Under the pieces are notes generated by a model. It was not told where the DNA came from and made no database searches. It saw nothing but the letters and a program-made list of their open reading frames with translations. A DNA stretch of 64,000 nucleotides from Oscillospiraceae bacterium (GTDB taxonomy: Bacteria; Bacillota; Clostridia; Oscillospirales; Ruminococcaceae): the NCBI GenBank assembly GCA_902798695.1, contig CADBXK010000001.1, forward strand, positions 1-64,000. The letters run 5' to 3'. Every line of letters starts with the position of its first letter. The stretch's first letter is position 1. This document shows positions 25,512 to 34,445 of this stretch, piece after piece. The translations under genes were made by a program, and so were the position numbers.

Positions 25512-26576
25512 TTATTGTTTATTATTTTTATCTTGACATTTGTTGTTGTCTGGCGTATTGTCACAAAACGACATGTAATCAAGTTCAATGCAACTAGCAA
25601 GACAGTTATTGTTGTTAGTTTTATTTTGCTTTGTTGATATATTATCAAACTGAATATTTTTGTTTAATTTTAATTTTTTTATTTGTTCATAGAATTTTTT
25701 TCCATATATTGAATCTATAAACATATCATATATAACGGGCATGCTATATTTAATATATTCGAGTTTATCTAATGTGTTTTTATATTTTTTAGTTGCCATA
25801 TTAAATATTTTGCAATTATTACTGTTTGTTTGTTGAACCATGGCGCATTGAATGCTTTTTTGTGAAAGTGGTTGATGAGTATGTGGAGTGGTGTATATTA
25901 TTTTAACAGTGTTATTAAACACTGAATATTCAGATTTACTATATCCGGCTTTGGTCAAACCAATAATAAAAGAATCTCTCATCATATTGTTTGGAAATTT
26001 TATTTTTATTTTCATAGATAGTTTTGATCGTTTGGAATATTGTCCTAGTTTAAACCCTGTTAGCCACCAATGAGTGGATTTTCTTTTTAATATCGTTTTT
26101 TTTCCTTTTTTTAATATAAATGACATTGGTAAGAATTCATTTGGGTTGATTTTCTCATAGTATGTTCCGGAAAATATATTGGTTTTTATATCTTTCTTTC
26201 TAGTATTATATATACCAATTTCTGCTCCAGTTGTGATGCCATATTGTCCTTTCCAAAATTCAATTAGCCATCTTTTTCCGCCATATGAAAAAGTAATAGG
26301 TTCACAATGTATTGCCATGTTCAAAAAAATTGAATTATCATCAAAAAATTTGCAGTAGCCCGCATCATATTGCCAACAATTTTTTAAAGAATAAAAGTAA
26401 TCTCCTTTTGCACAATATGCAAATCCAGCATATTTTAGATCATTGTTTATATTTTGTAGTTGTTGAATTTTATTTTTATTTGGTTTGAAATTTTTTATTT
26501 TTTGTTTAAAATCGAATATTGATATTATTAATAATAAACCAATAACAATTAAAGAAATTAATATTATTTTTATCAT
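25512..26576 (-). CDS. DUF4474 membrane-anchored protein
   Basis: 354 residues. An N-terminal transmembrane helix (about 2-20) is followed by a large domain with the DUF4474 pattern: DLKYAGFAYC, FYSLKNCWQYDAGYCKFFDD, then GGKRWLIEFWKGQYGITTGAEIGIY. The tail is Asn/Lys/Cys-rich. Function of the family is unknown; it is restricted mainly to Clostridia. It shares an operon with the downstream phosphoesterase. Confidence 0.75.
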   Translation of the reverse strand: MIKIILISLIVIGLLLIISIFDFKQKIKNFKPNKNKIQQLQNINNDLKYAGFAYCAKGDYFYSLKNCWQYDAGYCKFFDDNSIFLNMAIHCEPITFSYGGKRWLIEFWKGQYGITTGAEIGIYNTRKKDIKTNIFSGTYYEKINPNEFLPMSFILKKGKKTILKRKSTHWWLTGFKLGQYSKRSKLSMKIKIKFPNNMMRDSFIIGLTKAGYSKSEYSVFNNTVKIIYTTPHTHQPLSQKSIQCAMVQQTNSNNCKIFNMATKKYKNTLDKLEYIKYSMPVIYDMFIDSIYGKKFYEQIKKLKLNKNIQFDNISTKQNKTNNNNCLASCIELDYMSFCDNTPDNNKCQDKNNKQ

Positions 26577-26665
26577 CCAAAAACCTTCTTTTACTTTAAT
26601 ATATTCTCTAATAAAAATATATGTGAAAAAGTTTTAAAATTAAAAATATATAGTTATTTTGATGA

Positions 26666-26715
26666 AATAAAAAATCTATTTGAATCGATAAAAAATACAC
26701 AATCCAAATAGATTT
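26666..26715 (-). terminator. Terminator of the znu-type operon
   Basis: On the minus strand, an 11-bp stem AAATCTATTTG/CAAATAGATTT with a 22-nt loop and a following T-run, just past the permease stop. Confidence 0.78.
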
Positions 26716-26739
26716 AAAAGATAGTTTATATTTTATATG

Positions 26740-27561
26740 CTATACTTTTTGTTTAAATACTCCAATTAAACTATAAATAATAAATATTAATAAATCCACT
26801 ACAACAACAGTAGCACCAGTTGGTGTGGAACAAAAATAAGAAAATATTAAGCCTATTATAAATGACATAATTGAAATTATAGCTGAATTTATTGCAACAG
26901 ATTTAAATTGTTTGCAAACTCTTGTAGACGAAAGCGTTGGAAATATTATTAAACTTGACATAAGCAGGGCGCCCATTATTTTCATACCAACAACAATCAT
27001 TATTCCGGTTAGAATAGCCAAAAGCATTTTATAAAACTTAACATTTATTCCGATTGCAAGAGCAAAATTTTCATCAAAGGTAATTGCAAAAATTTTATTA
27101 TAGGATATAATAAACAAAATTAAAACTATGGTTGAAATAACTATACTCAAAATTAAATCTGACTGACTAATTGCCAGTATACTACCAAACATATAATTGA
27201 ATACATCAACATTTATACCCGATGTAATTGAAACAGCAATTATTCCTAATGCAAGTGAACTGGTAGAAATTAATGCTATTGCGGCGTCTCCACTAATTTT
27301 ATTTTTCTCGCTAAAATGTAATAATAAAATAGCAGTTAAAATTATAACTGGTATCGATATAATAATGGGAGCCCAATTCATTGCAACGGCAATTGATAAC
27401 GCAGAAAAACCTACGTGGGAAAGACCATCACCAATCATAGAATAACGTTTCAAAACCAAACTAACCCCTAAAAGAGCTGCACAAAAAGAAACAAAAACAC
27501 CAACAATCAGCGCTCTTGTTATAAATGGGTATTGTAATATATTATCTATGATATCAAACAA
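26740..27561 (-). CDS. znuB: Zinc/manganese ABC transporter permease
   Basis: 273 residues with about eight transmembrane helices, and the ABC-3 family motifs GVSLVLKRYSMIGDGLSHVGF near the N-terminus and GATVVVVDLLIF near the C-terminus. It is the membrane channel of a TroA-type metal importer. It starts 2 nt after the ATPase gene. The metal (Zn versus Mn) is not certain from sequence. Confidence 0.9.
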   Translation of the reverse strand: MFDIIDNILQYPFITRALIVGVFVSFCAALLGVSLVLKRYSMIGDGLSHVGFSALSIAVAMNWAPIIISIPVIILTAILLLHFSEKNKISGDAAIALISTSSLALGIIAVSITSGINVDVFNYMFGSILAISQSDLILSIVISTIVLILFIISYNKIFAITFDENFALAIGINVKFYKMLLAILTGIMIVVGMKIMGALLMSSLIIFPTLSSTRVCKQFKSVAINSAIISIMSFIIGLIFSYFCSTPTGATVVVVDLLIFIIYSLIGVFKQKV

Positions 27562-27563
27562 TT

Positions 27564-28265
27564 TTAAATTCCTCCCAAAAAACGTTTACCAATTAAACTT
27601 TCACAATATTCCTGAGGTGTTTTAAAAAACATAGGCTTGTCTTCTTGCATGTGAATTATCATATTTGAATCAGATATAGCGGATCCTATATCATGAGACA
27701 CCATTATTATTGCTATATTTTTGTCAGTGTTTATCTTTTTGATTATCTTGTAAAGATTTTTGGCAACAATAGGATCTAAACCAGCACAAGGCTCGTCTAA
27801 AATTAATATTTTTTTAGTTGCACATAATGCTCTTGCTAATAAAACTCGTTGCTGTTGACCACCAGAAAGTTCTCTAAACGATTTATTTTGTAAGTTGCGA
27901 ATTCCTAATAATTCCATATTTTCCAAAGCAATCTTTTTTTGCTGTTTTCCGTAAAAAGACAGAACACCTAAGCAACCTAAACATCCAGACAAAACTATTT
28001 CATATACACTTGCTGGAAAATCTTTTTGAATATTAATTCTTTGTGGAAGATATCCAATTTCATTTTGTTTTAAACCAACAAACGAAATATTACCTTTAAG
28101 TGGTGATTTTAATCCTAGTAATCCCTTAAGTAATGTGCTCTTTCCTGAACCATTTTCTCCCAGAATACACAAATAATCTCCAGAAGAGAGTGTTAATGAA
28201 AAATCTTTTACGATAACATTACTACTGTAACCTAATGTTACATTGTTGCATTTAATTAGAGTCAT
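27564..28265 (-). CDS. znuC: Zinc/manganese ABC transporter ATPase
   Basis: 233 residues with Walker A GENGSGKST (about 36-44), the Q-loop near LPQR, signature LSGGQQQR and Walker B ILILDEP, then the switch His in MVSHD. It powers the metal importer. It is separated by 1 nt from the binding-protein gene upstream and 2 nt from the permease gene downstream. Confidence 0.92.
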   Translation of the reverse strand: MTLIKCNNVTLGYSSNVIVKDFSLTLSSGDYLCILGENGSGKSTLLKGLLGLKSPLKGNISFVGLKQNEIGYLPQRINIQKDFPASVYEIVLSGCLGCLGVLSFYGKQQKKIALENMELLGIRNLQNKSFRELSGGQQQRVLLARALCATKKILILDEPCAGLDPIVAKNLYKIIKKINTDKNIAIIMVSHDIGSAISDSNMIIHMQEDKPMFFKTPQEYCESLIGKRFLGGI

Positions 28266-28266
28266 G

Positions 28267-29208
28267 TTAATTTAGCGCCTCTTCTAATACATTTAAATTT
28301 TTATTCATATAGTCTAAATAGGTTACTCCATTTTCAAAATCATCTTTAGGAGCATTGTGACAGGAATACATTGTTAAAACTTTTGTGTTTGTAGCCTCTG
28401 CAAGTGATTTAGCAATATTTTCATTGCTTAGTTCCATTTTTAAAACTACGGGTATGTTATTTTGTTTGATTTTATCTATTAAAAATGCTATTTTAGTTGC
28501 ATTTGTATCGGTTTGGGAAGCGCAACCTGGAAAAGCAGCATAGTAATTTAAACCATATTCTTCAACAAAATATCTAAAAGGAAACCTATCACCAAAAACT
28601 AACGTTTTTCTCTTGCTATTTGAAACAATTTTTTTGAAATTGTTATCTAAAATACTTAATTGATTCACAAACTCTTTTGTGTTTTTAGTATAAAAATCAG
28701 AATTCTTTGAATCCAACTTACATAGAGTTTCTGAAATCTTTTCTGTTATTTTTTTTGCATTTGCCGGAGATGTCCAAACGTGTTCATCTATTTCTTTGGA
28801 TTCATTATGTGAAATTTCTTGATCAGGAGCTATTGTTTTAAAATCTTCTTCACAAGTATTTACACAATCTACCAATGAAATAATTGTTTTTTTACTTGTG
28901 TCCATTGAATTTAATATATCTTTAATCCATTCATCATTTTCTCCACCAACATAAATAAATAAATCACTTTTTTGTATATTTATTATGTCTTGAGGAGTAG
29001 GTTCGTATGAATGAGATTCAGCACCGGGAGGAATAAGCATTTTAAGATTTACCTTGTCTTTAGCTATTTGGCGTGTAAAATCATACTGTGGAAATATTGT
29101 GGCTACAACATTTATTTTTTTACCATCTTCATTATTTGATAATTTGTTACCACATCCTGAAAAAGAAAAAATAACAATTATTAGCAAAATCAAGCTAAAT
29201 TTTTTCAT
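28267..29208 (-). CDS. znuA: Zinc/manganese-binding lipoprotein (ZnuA/TroA family)
   Basis: 313 residues starting at ATG after ACAGGGAG. A lipoprotein signal is seen, with lipobox SFSGC and acylated Cys19. Cluster A-1 ligands include His in AESHSYEPTPQD and His in DEHVWTSPANA. Where Gram-negative ZnuA has a third His, the motif here is GDRFPFRYFVEEYGL, the clostridial variant. It captures metal outside the cell for ZnuBC. It is not strongly His-rich, so Zn versus Mn is open. An upstream in-frame start would spoil the signal peptide and is rejected. Confidence 0.88.
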   Translation of the reverse strand: MKKFSLILLIIVIFSFSGCGNKLSNNEDGKKINVVATIFPQYDFTRQIAKDKVNLKMLIPPGAESHSYEPTPQDIINIQKSDLFIYVGGENDEWIKDILNSMDTSKKTIISLVDCVNTCEEDFKTIAPDQEISHNESKEIDEHVWTSPANAKKITEKISETLCKLDSKNSDFYTKNTKEFVNQLSILDNNFKKIVSNSKRKTLVFGDRFPFRYFVEEYGLNYYAAFPGCASQTDTNATKIAFLIDKIKQNNIPVVLKMELSNENIAKSLAEATNTKVLTMYSCHNAPKDDFENGVTYLDYMNKNLNVLEEALN

Positions 29209-29339
29209 AAAAACTCCCTGTACATATCCATTTAAACAAATTGAATTCACAATAAAACCAAAAAAATGAAAAATATCATCAAAAATTTGTCTAACTTACT
29301 AATTTTATTCATAATATGTATATTAAAGAAATACAATTA

Positions 29340-29368
29340 ATTTTAACATATCAATATATTTGTGTCAA
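29340..29368 (-). promoter_or_regulatory. Sigma-A promoter of the znu-type operon
   Basis: On the minus strand: TTGACA, 17 nt, TAAAAT, leaving a leader of about 125 nt. I looked for a Zur or Fur-type palindrome around it and saw none convincing. The rest of 29209-29493 is AT-rich with no gene seen. Confidence 0.65.
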
Positions 29369-29493
29369 TATAATAATTGTTGCAGATATTAATGAAAATT
29401 GAACTTTTTAAATTAATGTATGTATATTTTTTAAGATATGTATTTTTATTATTTGTTTAGGCATTGTTTTTATATGCTGGGGGACATGTAATT

Positions 29494-30693
29494 ATGTTTA
29501 ATAAGGTTATTGTTAAGTTGTCTTTAAAAAAAGGTGTGATTTTGCGATTCGTTTTTTCATTTATCCTTATAATTTTGGTACATGGATTAATGTTTTTAGA
29601 TATGGATAATAGAGCAAATTGCATTTTGGATTATATTTTAGATAACAATGCAAAAATTGATTCTACTAATATGGATTCTCTACCGGGCATTGGATTTATT
29701 TCTGAAAAATTTAACTTTTCTAATAGAACATATCCTATAAGATATTTTTATGCGATTTATAATGAGTGGGGTAAATTAGTTGAATTAAATGTAGACGAAT
29801 TTTCTGAAATGCAATATTTTTTAGCAGAAAATTTGATTTCAGACTTTAATTCGAATATTTCTTGCAGTGGATATGATGGTTTTTATAAGTATAAGAGTGT
29901 TGATATCGATTCCGGGAAAATGTTAGTTTATTTAGATCAAAGTATAAATTTATATTCGATTTTGTTGTCGTTTTTTGTATCGAGTTTATTGTTGTTAGTT
30001 TTTCTTATATTTGTAATTTTTGTAAATAATAAAGATTTAAAACATGTTTCCAATATAAACATAAATAGAAGTTCACTTAACAGTCCTAGAACAGATTTAG
30101 ATGAGTTAAATGAAGTGCGTATTTTTGCTAATGAAGATATACGTGATGATATTTCTATATTTAGTAAAAATGGTATGAATAAAATTGTTGCTCAATTATT
30201 GCTTCTTTCGAATTTGAATATTGAAGATTGGTTAAAGCCGTTTGAAAAATTTAATCTTAGTGATGTGGTTTTGGAAACAGTTTTTTCTTTTCAAACTATA
30301 GAAGAAGTTAAACAGAAACAGATAGAAATCAATATACATAGAAATATTACGGTTGATGGAAATAAAAAATATTTAAAAAAATGCATAGAACTCCTTATTG
30401 ATAATGCAATAAAATATTCTGATAATAGTGGAAACATAATAATATCTCTAGAAAGTATTCGTGATGAAATACGACTCTCAATAAAAAATAGTTGTGATTT
30501 AGAAGTGTTGGGTAATTTAGGATTGTTGTTTCAACCATTTTATAGAAGGTCGTGTCAGTTTTCTAATAGCGGGTGTAATTTTGGGATGGGTTTAGCTGTT
30601 GTGAAAAAAATTATTGATGCACATAACGCACAAATCTTTGTACATGGTGAAGATGATTTTATTGATTTTATTGTTTTGTTTTCCAAAATATAA
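29494..30693 (+). CDS. Orphan sensor histidine-kinase-like protein lacking the phosphoacceptor His
   Basis: 399 residues. One transmembrane helix (about 17-35), an extracytoplasmic sensor region (about 36-145) and a second helix (about 154-180) precede a cytosolic HATPase_c domain. The N box ELLIDNAIKYSDN and G2 box NFGMGLAVVKKI are intact. The segment before it keeps only a DHp-like second helix (MNKIVAQLLLLSNLN); no HELRTP or other H-box is present. No response regulator lies nearby. It may be a signalling pseudokinase or ATP-binding sensor. Start ATG 29494 follows GGGGGAC. Confidence 0.7.
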   Translation: MFNKVIVKLSLKKGVILRFVFSFILIILVHGLMFLDMDNRANCILDYILDNNAKIDSTNMDSLPGIGFISEKFNFSNRTYPIRYFYAIYNEWGKLVELNVDEFSEMQYFLAENLISDFNSNISCSGYDGFYKYKSVDIDSGKMLVYLDQSINLYSILLSFFVSSLLLLVFLIFVIFVNNKDLKHVSNININRSSLNSPRTDLDELNEVRIFANEDIRDDISIFSKNGMNKIVAQLLLLSNLNIEDWLKPFEKFNLSDVVLETVFSFQTIEEVKQKQIEINIHRNITVDGNKKYLKKCIELLIDNAIKYSDNSGNIIISLESIRDEIRLSIKNSCDLEVLGNLGLLFQPFYRRSCQFSNSGCNFGMGLAVVKKIIDAHNAQIFVHGEDDFIDFIVLFSKI

Positions 30694-30742
30694 TGTTTTT
30701 TAAATGTATTGTGTATTTATTGCTGAATTTTAAAAATAGCTA

Positions 30743-30775
30743 TTGATGTAAATGAAAATATGTGCTATCATTTAC
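30743..30775 (+). promoter_or_regulatory. panBCD promoter with overlapping inverted repeat
   Basis: TTGATG, 17 nt, TATCAT (30743-30771). A perfect 8-bp inverted repeat GTAAATGA...TCATTTAC (30748-30755 and 30768-30775, gap 12) spans the spacer and the -10. This is where a repressor would bind; no known regulator matches. Confidence 0.55.
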
Positions 30776-30810
30776 AGTAGTTTTTGTTTTATTTTTATGG
30801 GGTGACTTTT

Positions 30811-31659
30811 TTGAAAAAAACAATTATAACTCTTCAAAAACAGAAAGAAGATAATGATAAAATCACTATGCTTACCGCATATGATTATAGCACAGCAAAA
30901 ATAATGGATTCTGTGGGTATAGATTGTATGTTGGTTGGGGATTCTTTAGGCATGGTTATGTTGGGATATGAAAATACATTGTCCGTTACAATGGAAGATA
31001 TGATACATCATACGAAAGCGGTTGCTAGAGGAACTAAAGATGCGTTGGTTCTTGCTGATATGCCATTTATGTCATATCAACAATCGATTTATGATGCAGT
31101 TGTAAATGCAGGTAGATTGGTTAAAGAAGGGCATGCAGAGGCTGTGAAACTGGAAGGTGGGGCTGAATTTTCTCCTCACATAGAGGCCATTGTTAGGGCA
31201 TCAATTCCTGTAGTTGGTCATTTGGGGTTGTTACCTCAATCTTTAAACAAACTTGGAGGCTATGGTGTTCAGGGTAAAGGATACATAAGCGCTAAAAAAT
31301 TAGTTGATGATGCTTTGGCTATTCAAAAAGCGGGAGTGTGCGCGATTGTTTTGGAGTGTGTTCCTGCATTGTTAGCTAGGTTGTTAACAAGAATTTTAGA
31401 TGTTCCGACCATTGGGATAGGAGCTGGCCCCTATTGCGATGGACAAGTTTTGGTATATCAAGATATGCTTTCAATTTATAGTGAATTTAAACCTAAATTT
31501 GTAAAAACTTATGCTGAAATAGGTTGTGACATGAAGGCGGCTTTTTCTAGTTATATTCGTGATGTTAAAGATGTGAAATTTCCTGCTGAAGAACATGGTT
31601 TTAAGATTGATGATAGTGTAATATCTCAGTTAAATTCTCAGTATGGACTAGAAAGGTAG
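30811..31659 (+). CDS. panB: 3-methyl-2-oxobutanoate hydroxymethyltransferase
   Basis: 282 residues after a TTG start (TTGAAAAAAACA) that follows GGGGTGA at good spacing. Family motifs: [34 protein letters not shown] (metal Asp) and [20 protein letters not shown]. It transfers a hydroxymethyl group from 5,10-methylene-THF to alpha-ketoisovalerate, the first step to pantoate. It is first in panBCD, 10 nt before panC. No ketopantoate reductase gene (panE) is in the window. Confidence 0.95.
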   Translation: MKKTIITLQKQKEDNDKITMLTAYDYSTAKIMDSVGIDCMLVGDSLGMVMLGYENTLSVTMEDMIHHTKAVARGTKDALVLADMPFMSYQQSIYDAVVNAGRLVKEGHAEAVKLEGGAEFSPHIEAIVRASIPVVGHLGLLPQSLNKLGGYGVQGKGYISAKKLVDDALAIQKAGVCAIVLECVPALLARLLTRILDVPTIGIGAGPYCDGQVLVYQDMLSIYSEFKPKFVKTYAEIGCDMKAAFSSYIRDVKDVKFPAEEHGFKIDDSVISQLNSQYGLER

Positions 31660-31669
31660 TATTTTAAAA

Positions 31670-32515
31670 GTGGTAAAAGTATTTAGAACAATTGGTGAAA
31701 TGAAAAATATTGCGCGTGATTGGGGAAGGTCGGGGCTTTCTATTGGGTTTGTGCCAACCATGGGATGTTTGCATGATGGACACGCTAGTTTGATAAAAAA
31801 ATCTGTTTCTCAAAACGATAAGACAGTGGTTAGTATATTTGTTAATCCTACACAGTTTGGACCAGAAGAGGATTTAGACAAATATCCAAGAGATTTTGAC
31901 TCTGATTTGGAATTGTGTCAGAACATAGGGGTGGATGCTATCTTTTTTCCGGAGCCTAGCATGATGTATTCTGATAATTATAATACGTATGTTAATGTGA
32001 AACAGTTAACTAATAACTTATGTGGGAAAAGCAGAAAAAATCACTTTGAAGGTGTGTGTACAGTTCTTACAAAGTTATTTAATATAGTTAAACCGGATTA
32101 TGCATATTTTGGGAAAAAGGATGCTCAGCAGCTTTGTGTTGTTAAACGTATGGTTGAGGATTTGAACTTTGATTTGAAAATCATTGGTTGTGATATAGTT
32201 AGAGAATCCGATGGTTTAGCTATGAGTTCTAGGAATAAATATCTTAGTTCAGATGAAAGAGCAGCGGCGTTGTGTTTGAATAAATCGTTAAATGTAGCAA
32301 AAAGATTAATCAGCGCTGGAAAAACTGATGTAAATATGATAAGATCTGAAATGATAGAATTTATTTCTAAGCAGCCTTTAGCCAAGGTGGATTATGTTGA
32401 AATTGTAGATGGGTGTAGTTTGCAACCAATTACTTGCATAACAAAACCTTGTTTGATTGCTATAGCAGTTTATATAGGAAAAACAAGGTTGATTGATAAT
32501 TTTTATTATGAATAA
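31670..32515 (+). CDS. panC: Pantothenate synthetase
   Basis: 281 residues with the nucleotidyltransferase HIGH-like motif [15 protein letters not shown] (about 28-42), [29 protein letters not shown] and the KMSKS-like MSSRNKYLS. It joins pantoate and beta-alanine using ATP. The start is GTG. Its position between panB and panD completes the pathway block. Confidence 0.95.
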   Translation: MVKVFRTIGEMKNIARDWGRSGLSIGFVPTMGCLHDGHASLIKKSVSQNDKTVVSIFVNPTQFGPEEDLDKYPRDFDSDLELCQNIGVDAIFFPEPSMMYSDNYNTYVNVKQLTNNLCGKSRKNHFEGVCTVLTKLFNIVKPDYAYFGKKDAQQLCVVKRMVEDLNFDLKIIGCDIVRESDGLAMSSRNKYLSSDERAAALCLNKSLNVAKRLISAGKTDVNMIRSEMIEFISKQPLAKVDYVEIVDGCSLQPITCITKPCLIAIAVYIGKTRLIDNFYYE

Positions 32516-32532
32516 GATTTCTTATTTGGAGG

Positions 32533-32925
32533 GTGATTAAAATAAAACTTACATTGTTAAAAAGTAAAATTCATAGAGCAACTGTGAAACAGGCAGATTT
32601 ACACTACGTTGGGAGCATAACAATAGATGTTGCTCTTATGGAAAAAGCTAATCTTGTCGTTCATGAGCAAGTTCATGTTGTTGATGTTGATAATGGAGAA
32701 AGATTTGTTACGTATGTTATTCCTGGAGAAAGAAATTCTGGAATGATATGTTTGAATGGAGCGGCTGCAAGAAAGGTTCAAATAGGCGATAAGGTCATAG
32801 TAATGTCATATGCATTGGTTGAGTCTACTGAAGCTGGTGGATTTAAACCTAAAGTTGTGTTTGTGGATGATAGCAATAAGATTATTAAGTTATCTGATCA
32901 AGAAACTCACGGGAGTGTTGTTTAG
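32533..32925 (+). CDS. panD: Aspartate 1-decarboxylase
   Basis: About 127-130 residues. It carries the self-cleavage site HYVGSITID (Gly-Ser, giving the pyruvoyl group), [11 protein letters not shown] and INGAAAR-like LNGAAARKV. It makes beta-alanine for PanC. The start is unclear: GTG 32533 directly touches the TTTGGAGG site, whereas family alignment places the first residue near KLTLLKSK, where only ATT (32536) or ATA (32542) codons exist. I give the GTG as the default. Confidence 0.9.
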   Translation: MIKIKLTLLKSKIHRATVKQADLHYVGSITIDVALMEKANLVVHEQVHVVDVDNGERFVTYVIPGERNSGMICLNGAAARKVQIGDKVIVMSYALVESTEAGGFKPKVVFVDDSNKIIKLSDQETHGSVV

Positions 32926-32963
32926 AAATTTAGTTTTTGGGGGAACATGAATTTGGTAAATAT

Positions 32964-33040
32964 GCGTCCGTAGCTCAGTTGGATAGAGCGTTGGACTCCG
33001 GATCCAAAGGTCGCAGATTCGAATTCTGTCGGGCGCACCA
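32964..33040 (+). tRNA. tRNA-Arg (CCG)
   Basis: 77-nt cloverleaf with encoded CCA. Acceptor GCGTCCG pairs with CGGGCGC (one G-T); anticodon stem TTGGA/TCCAA holds loop CTCCGGA, anticodon CCG. It reads the CGG codon, rare in this AT-rich genome. Confidence 0.96.
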
Positions 33041-33048
33041 AAATATTG

Positions 33049-33096
33049 ACGCAAGAGAAATTAATTTGTCTATTTTCTCTTGCGTTGTTTTTGTTT
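33049..33096 (+). terminator. Terminator after tRNA-Arg
   Basis: ACGCAAGAGAAA...TTTCTCTTGCGT stem of 12 bp with a T-rich tail (TGTTTTTGTTT). Confidence 0.85.
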
Positions 33097-33197
33097 AGGA
33101 ATGATTTTATTCTTTACAATATGATGTGCTGAATGGTATAATATTTGATGTATTGTTATTATTTTTTATGTTAAATTTTTTTGGAGGCAAATTAAAA

Positions 33198-34370
33198 ATG
33201 GATTATAATAAATTATCTTTAAAAAAACATTTTGAATGGAAAGGTAAGTTGAATATTGTTCCTAAAATGTCAGTTAGTAATGTTCAAGATCTTTCCATTG
33301 CATATACACCTGGGGTTGCTCAACCATGTTTAGAAATACAAAAAGATGTAAATAAGAGTTATGATTTAACTGGTCGTTGGAATACAGTTGCAGTTATTAC
33401 AGATGGGAGTGCTGTTTTAGGATTGGGAGATATTGGTCCTGAAGCAGGCATGCCAGTTATGGAAGGAAAGTGTGTTCTGTTTAAAGAGTTTGGTGATGTG
33501 GATGCGGTTCCTATTTGTATTCGCTCGAAAGACGTAGATGATATTGTTAAAACAGTTTCTTTGATAAGTGGTAGTTTTGGTGGAATAAATCTTGAAGACA
33601 TTTCAGCACCTAGATGTTTTGAAATTGAAAAAAGACTAAGAGAAACTAGTGATATACCGATATTTCATGATGATCAGCATGGCACTGCTGTTGTTACTTT
33701 AGCTGCTATGTTGAATGCTTTAAAGTTAACTGGTAAAAAATTGGAAAATATAAAAGTTGTAACTAGTGGAGCAGGTGCTGCAGGAATAGCAATAATAAAA
33801 TTGCTTATTGCAGTTGGGTTGAAAAATGTTATTATGTGTGACAGAAAGGGCGCTATATATTCAGGTAGAGAAAATTTAAATGCTGAAAAAATTAAAATAG
33901 CTGAAATTTCTAATCATGACAAAGTAAGTGGACCTTTGAAGGAAGTAATAAAAGGTGCAGATGTTTTTATTGGTGTGTCTGCTCCGGGAACTGTTACTCA
34001 AGATATGGTTCGTTCTATGGCAAAAGACCCTATATTATTTCCAATGGCGAATCCTGTTCCTGAAATTATGCCAGATCTTGCTATTGAAGCGGGAGCGGCT
34101 ATTGTTGGAACCGGTAGAAGTGATTTTAATAATCAGATTAATAATGTTTTGGCATTCCCTGGTATTTTTAGAGGTGCTTTGGATGTTAGAGCTAGTGATA
34201 TAAACGATGAAATGAAAATTGCTGCTGCATATGCTATTGCGGATATTGTTTCTGATGATGAATTAAGTAAGGATTATATAATTCCTGCGCCATTTGATCC
34301 TCGTGTCAGAGAGAGAGTTTCTAAGGCTGTTGCTGATGCTGCAAGAAAAACAAATGTTGCTAGAATATAA
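33198..34370 (+). CDS. NAD(P)-dependent malic enzyme
   Basis: 390 residues, the bacterial short malic enzyme length. Motifs: AYTPGVAQPC near the N-terminus (catalytic Tyr), GDIGPEAGMPVMEGKC with catalytic Lys, IFHDDQHGTAVV, and the Rossmann GAGAAGIA. It decarboxylates malate to pyruvate. ATG 33198 follows TTTTGGAGG; upstream in-frame codons would add a hydrophobic run without family similarity and are rejected. NAD versus NADP preference is not decided here. Confidence 0.94.
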   Translation: MDYNKLSLKKHFEWKGKLNIVPKMSVSNVQDLSIAYTPGVAQPCLEIQKDVNKSYDLTGRWNTVAVITDGSAVLGLGDIGPEAGMPVMEGKCVLFKEFGDVDAVPICIRSKDVDDIVKTVSLISGSFGGINLEDISAPRCFEIEKRLRETSDIPIFHDDQHGTAVVTLAAMLNALKLTGKKLENIKVVTSGAGAAGIAIIKLLIAVGLKNVIMCDRKGAIYSGRENLNAEKIKIAEISNHDKVSGPLKEVIKGADVFIGVSAPGTVTQDMVRSMAKDPILFPMANPVPEIMPDLAIEAGAAIVGTGRSDFNNQINNVLAFPGIFRGALDVRASDINDEMKIAAAYAIADIVSDDELSKDYIIPAPFDPRVRERVSKAVADAARKTNVARI

Positions 34371-34445
34371 ATATAGAAGAGTTTTTGTTTGAGTTGATGT
34401 CTTTAATTAATTAAATTTTTACTTTTGTGTAGTGGGGGTTTAGTT

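Noticed and set aside
29209-29493. Zur/Fur-type operator for the znu-type operon
   Set aside because: I found a promoter but no convincing long palindrome of the Zur or Fur type.
33126-33197. N-terminal extension of malic enzyme (24 codons)
   Set aside because: The extra residues are a hydrophobic run without family similarity, and TTTTGGAGG at proper spacing marks ATG 33198 as the start.
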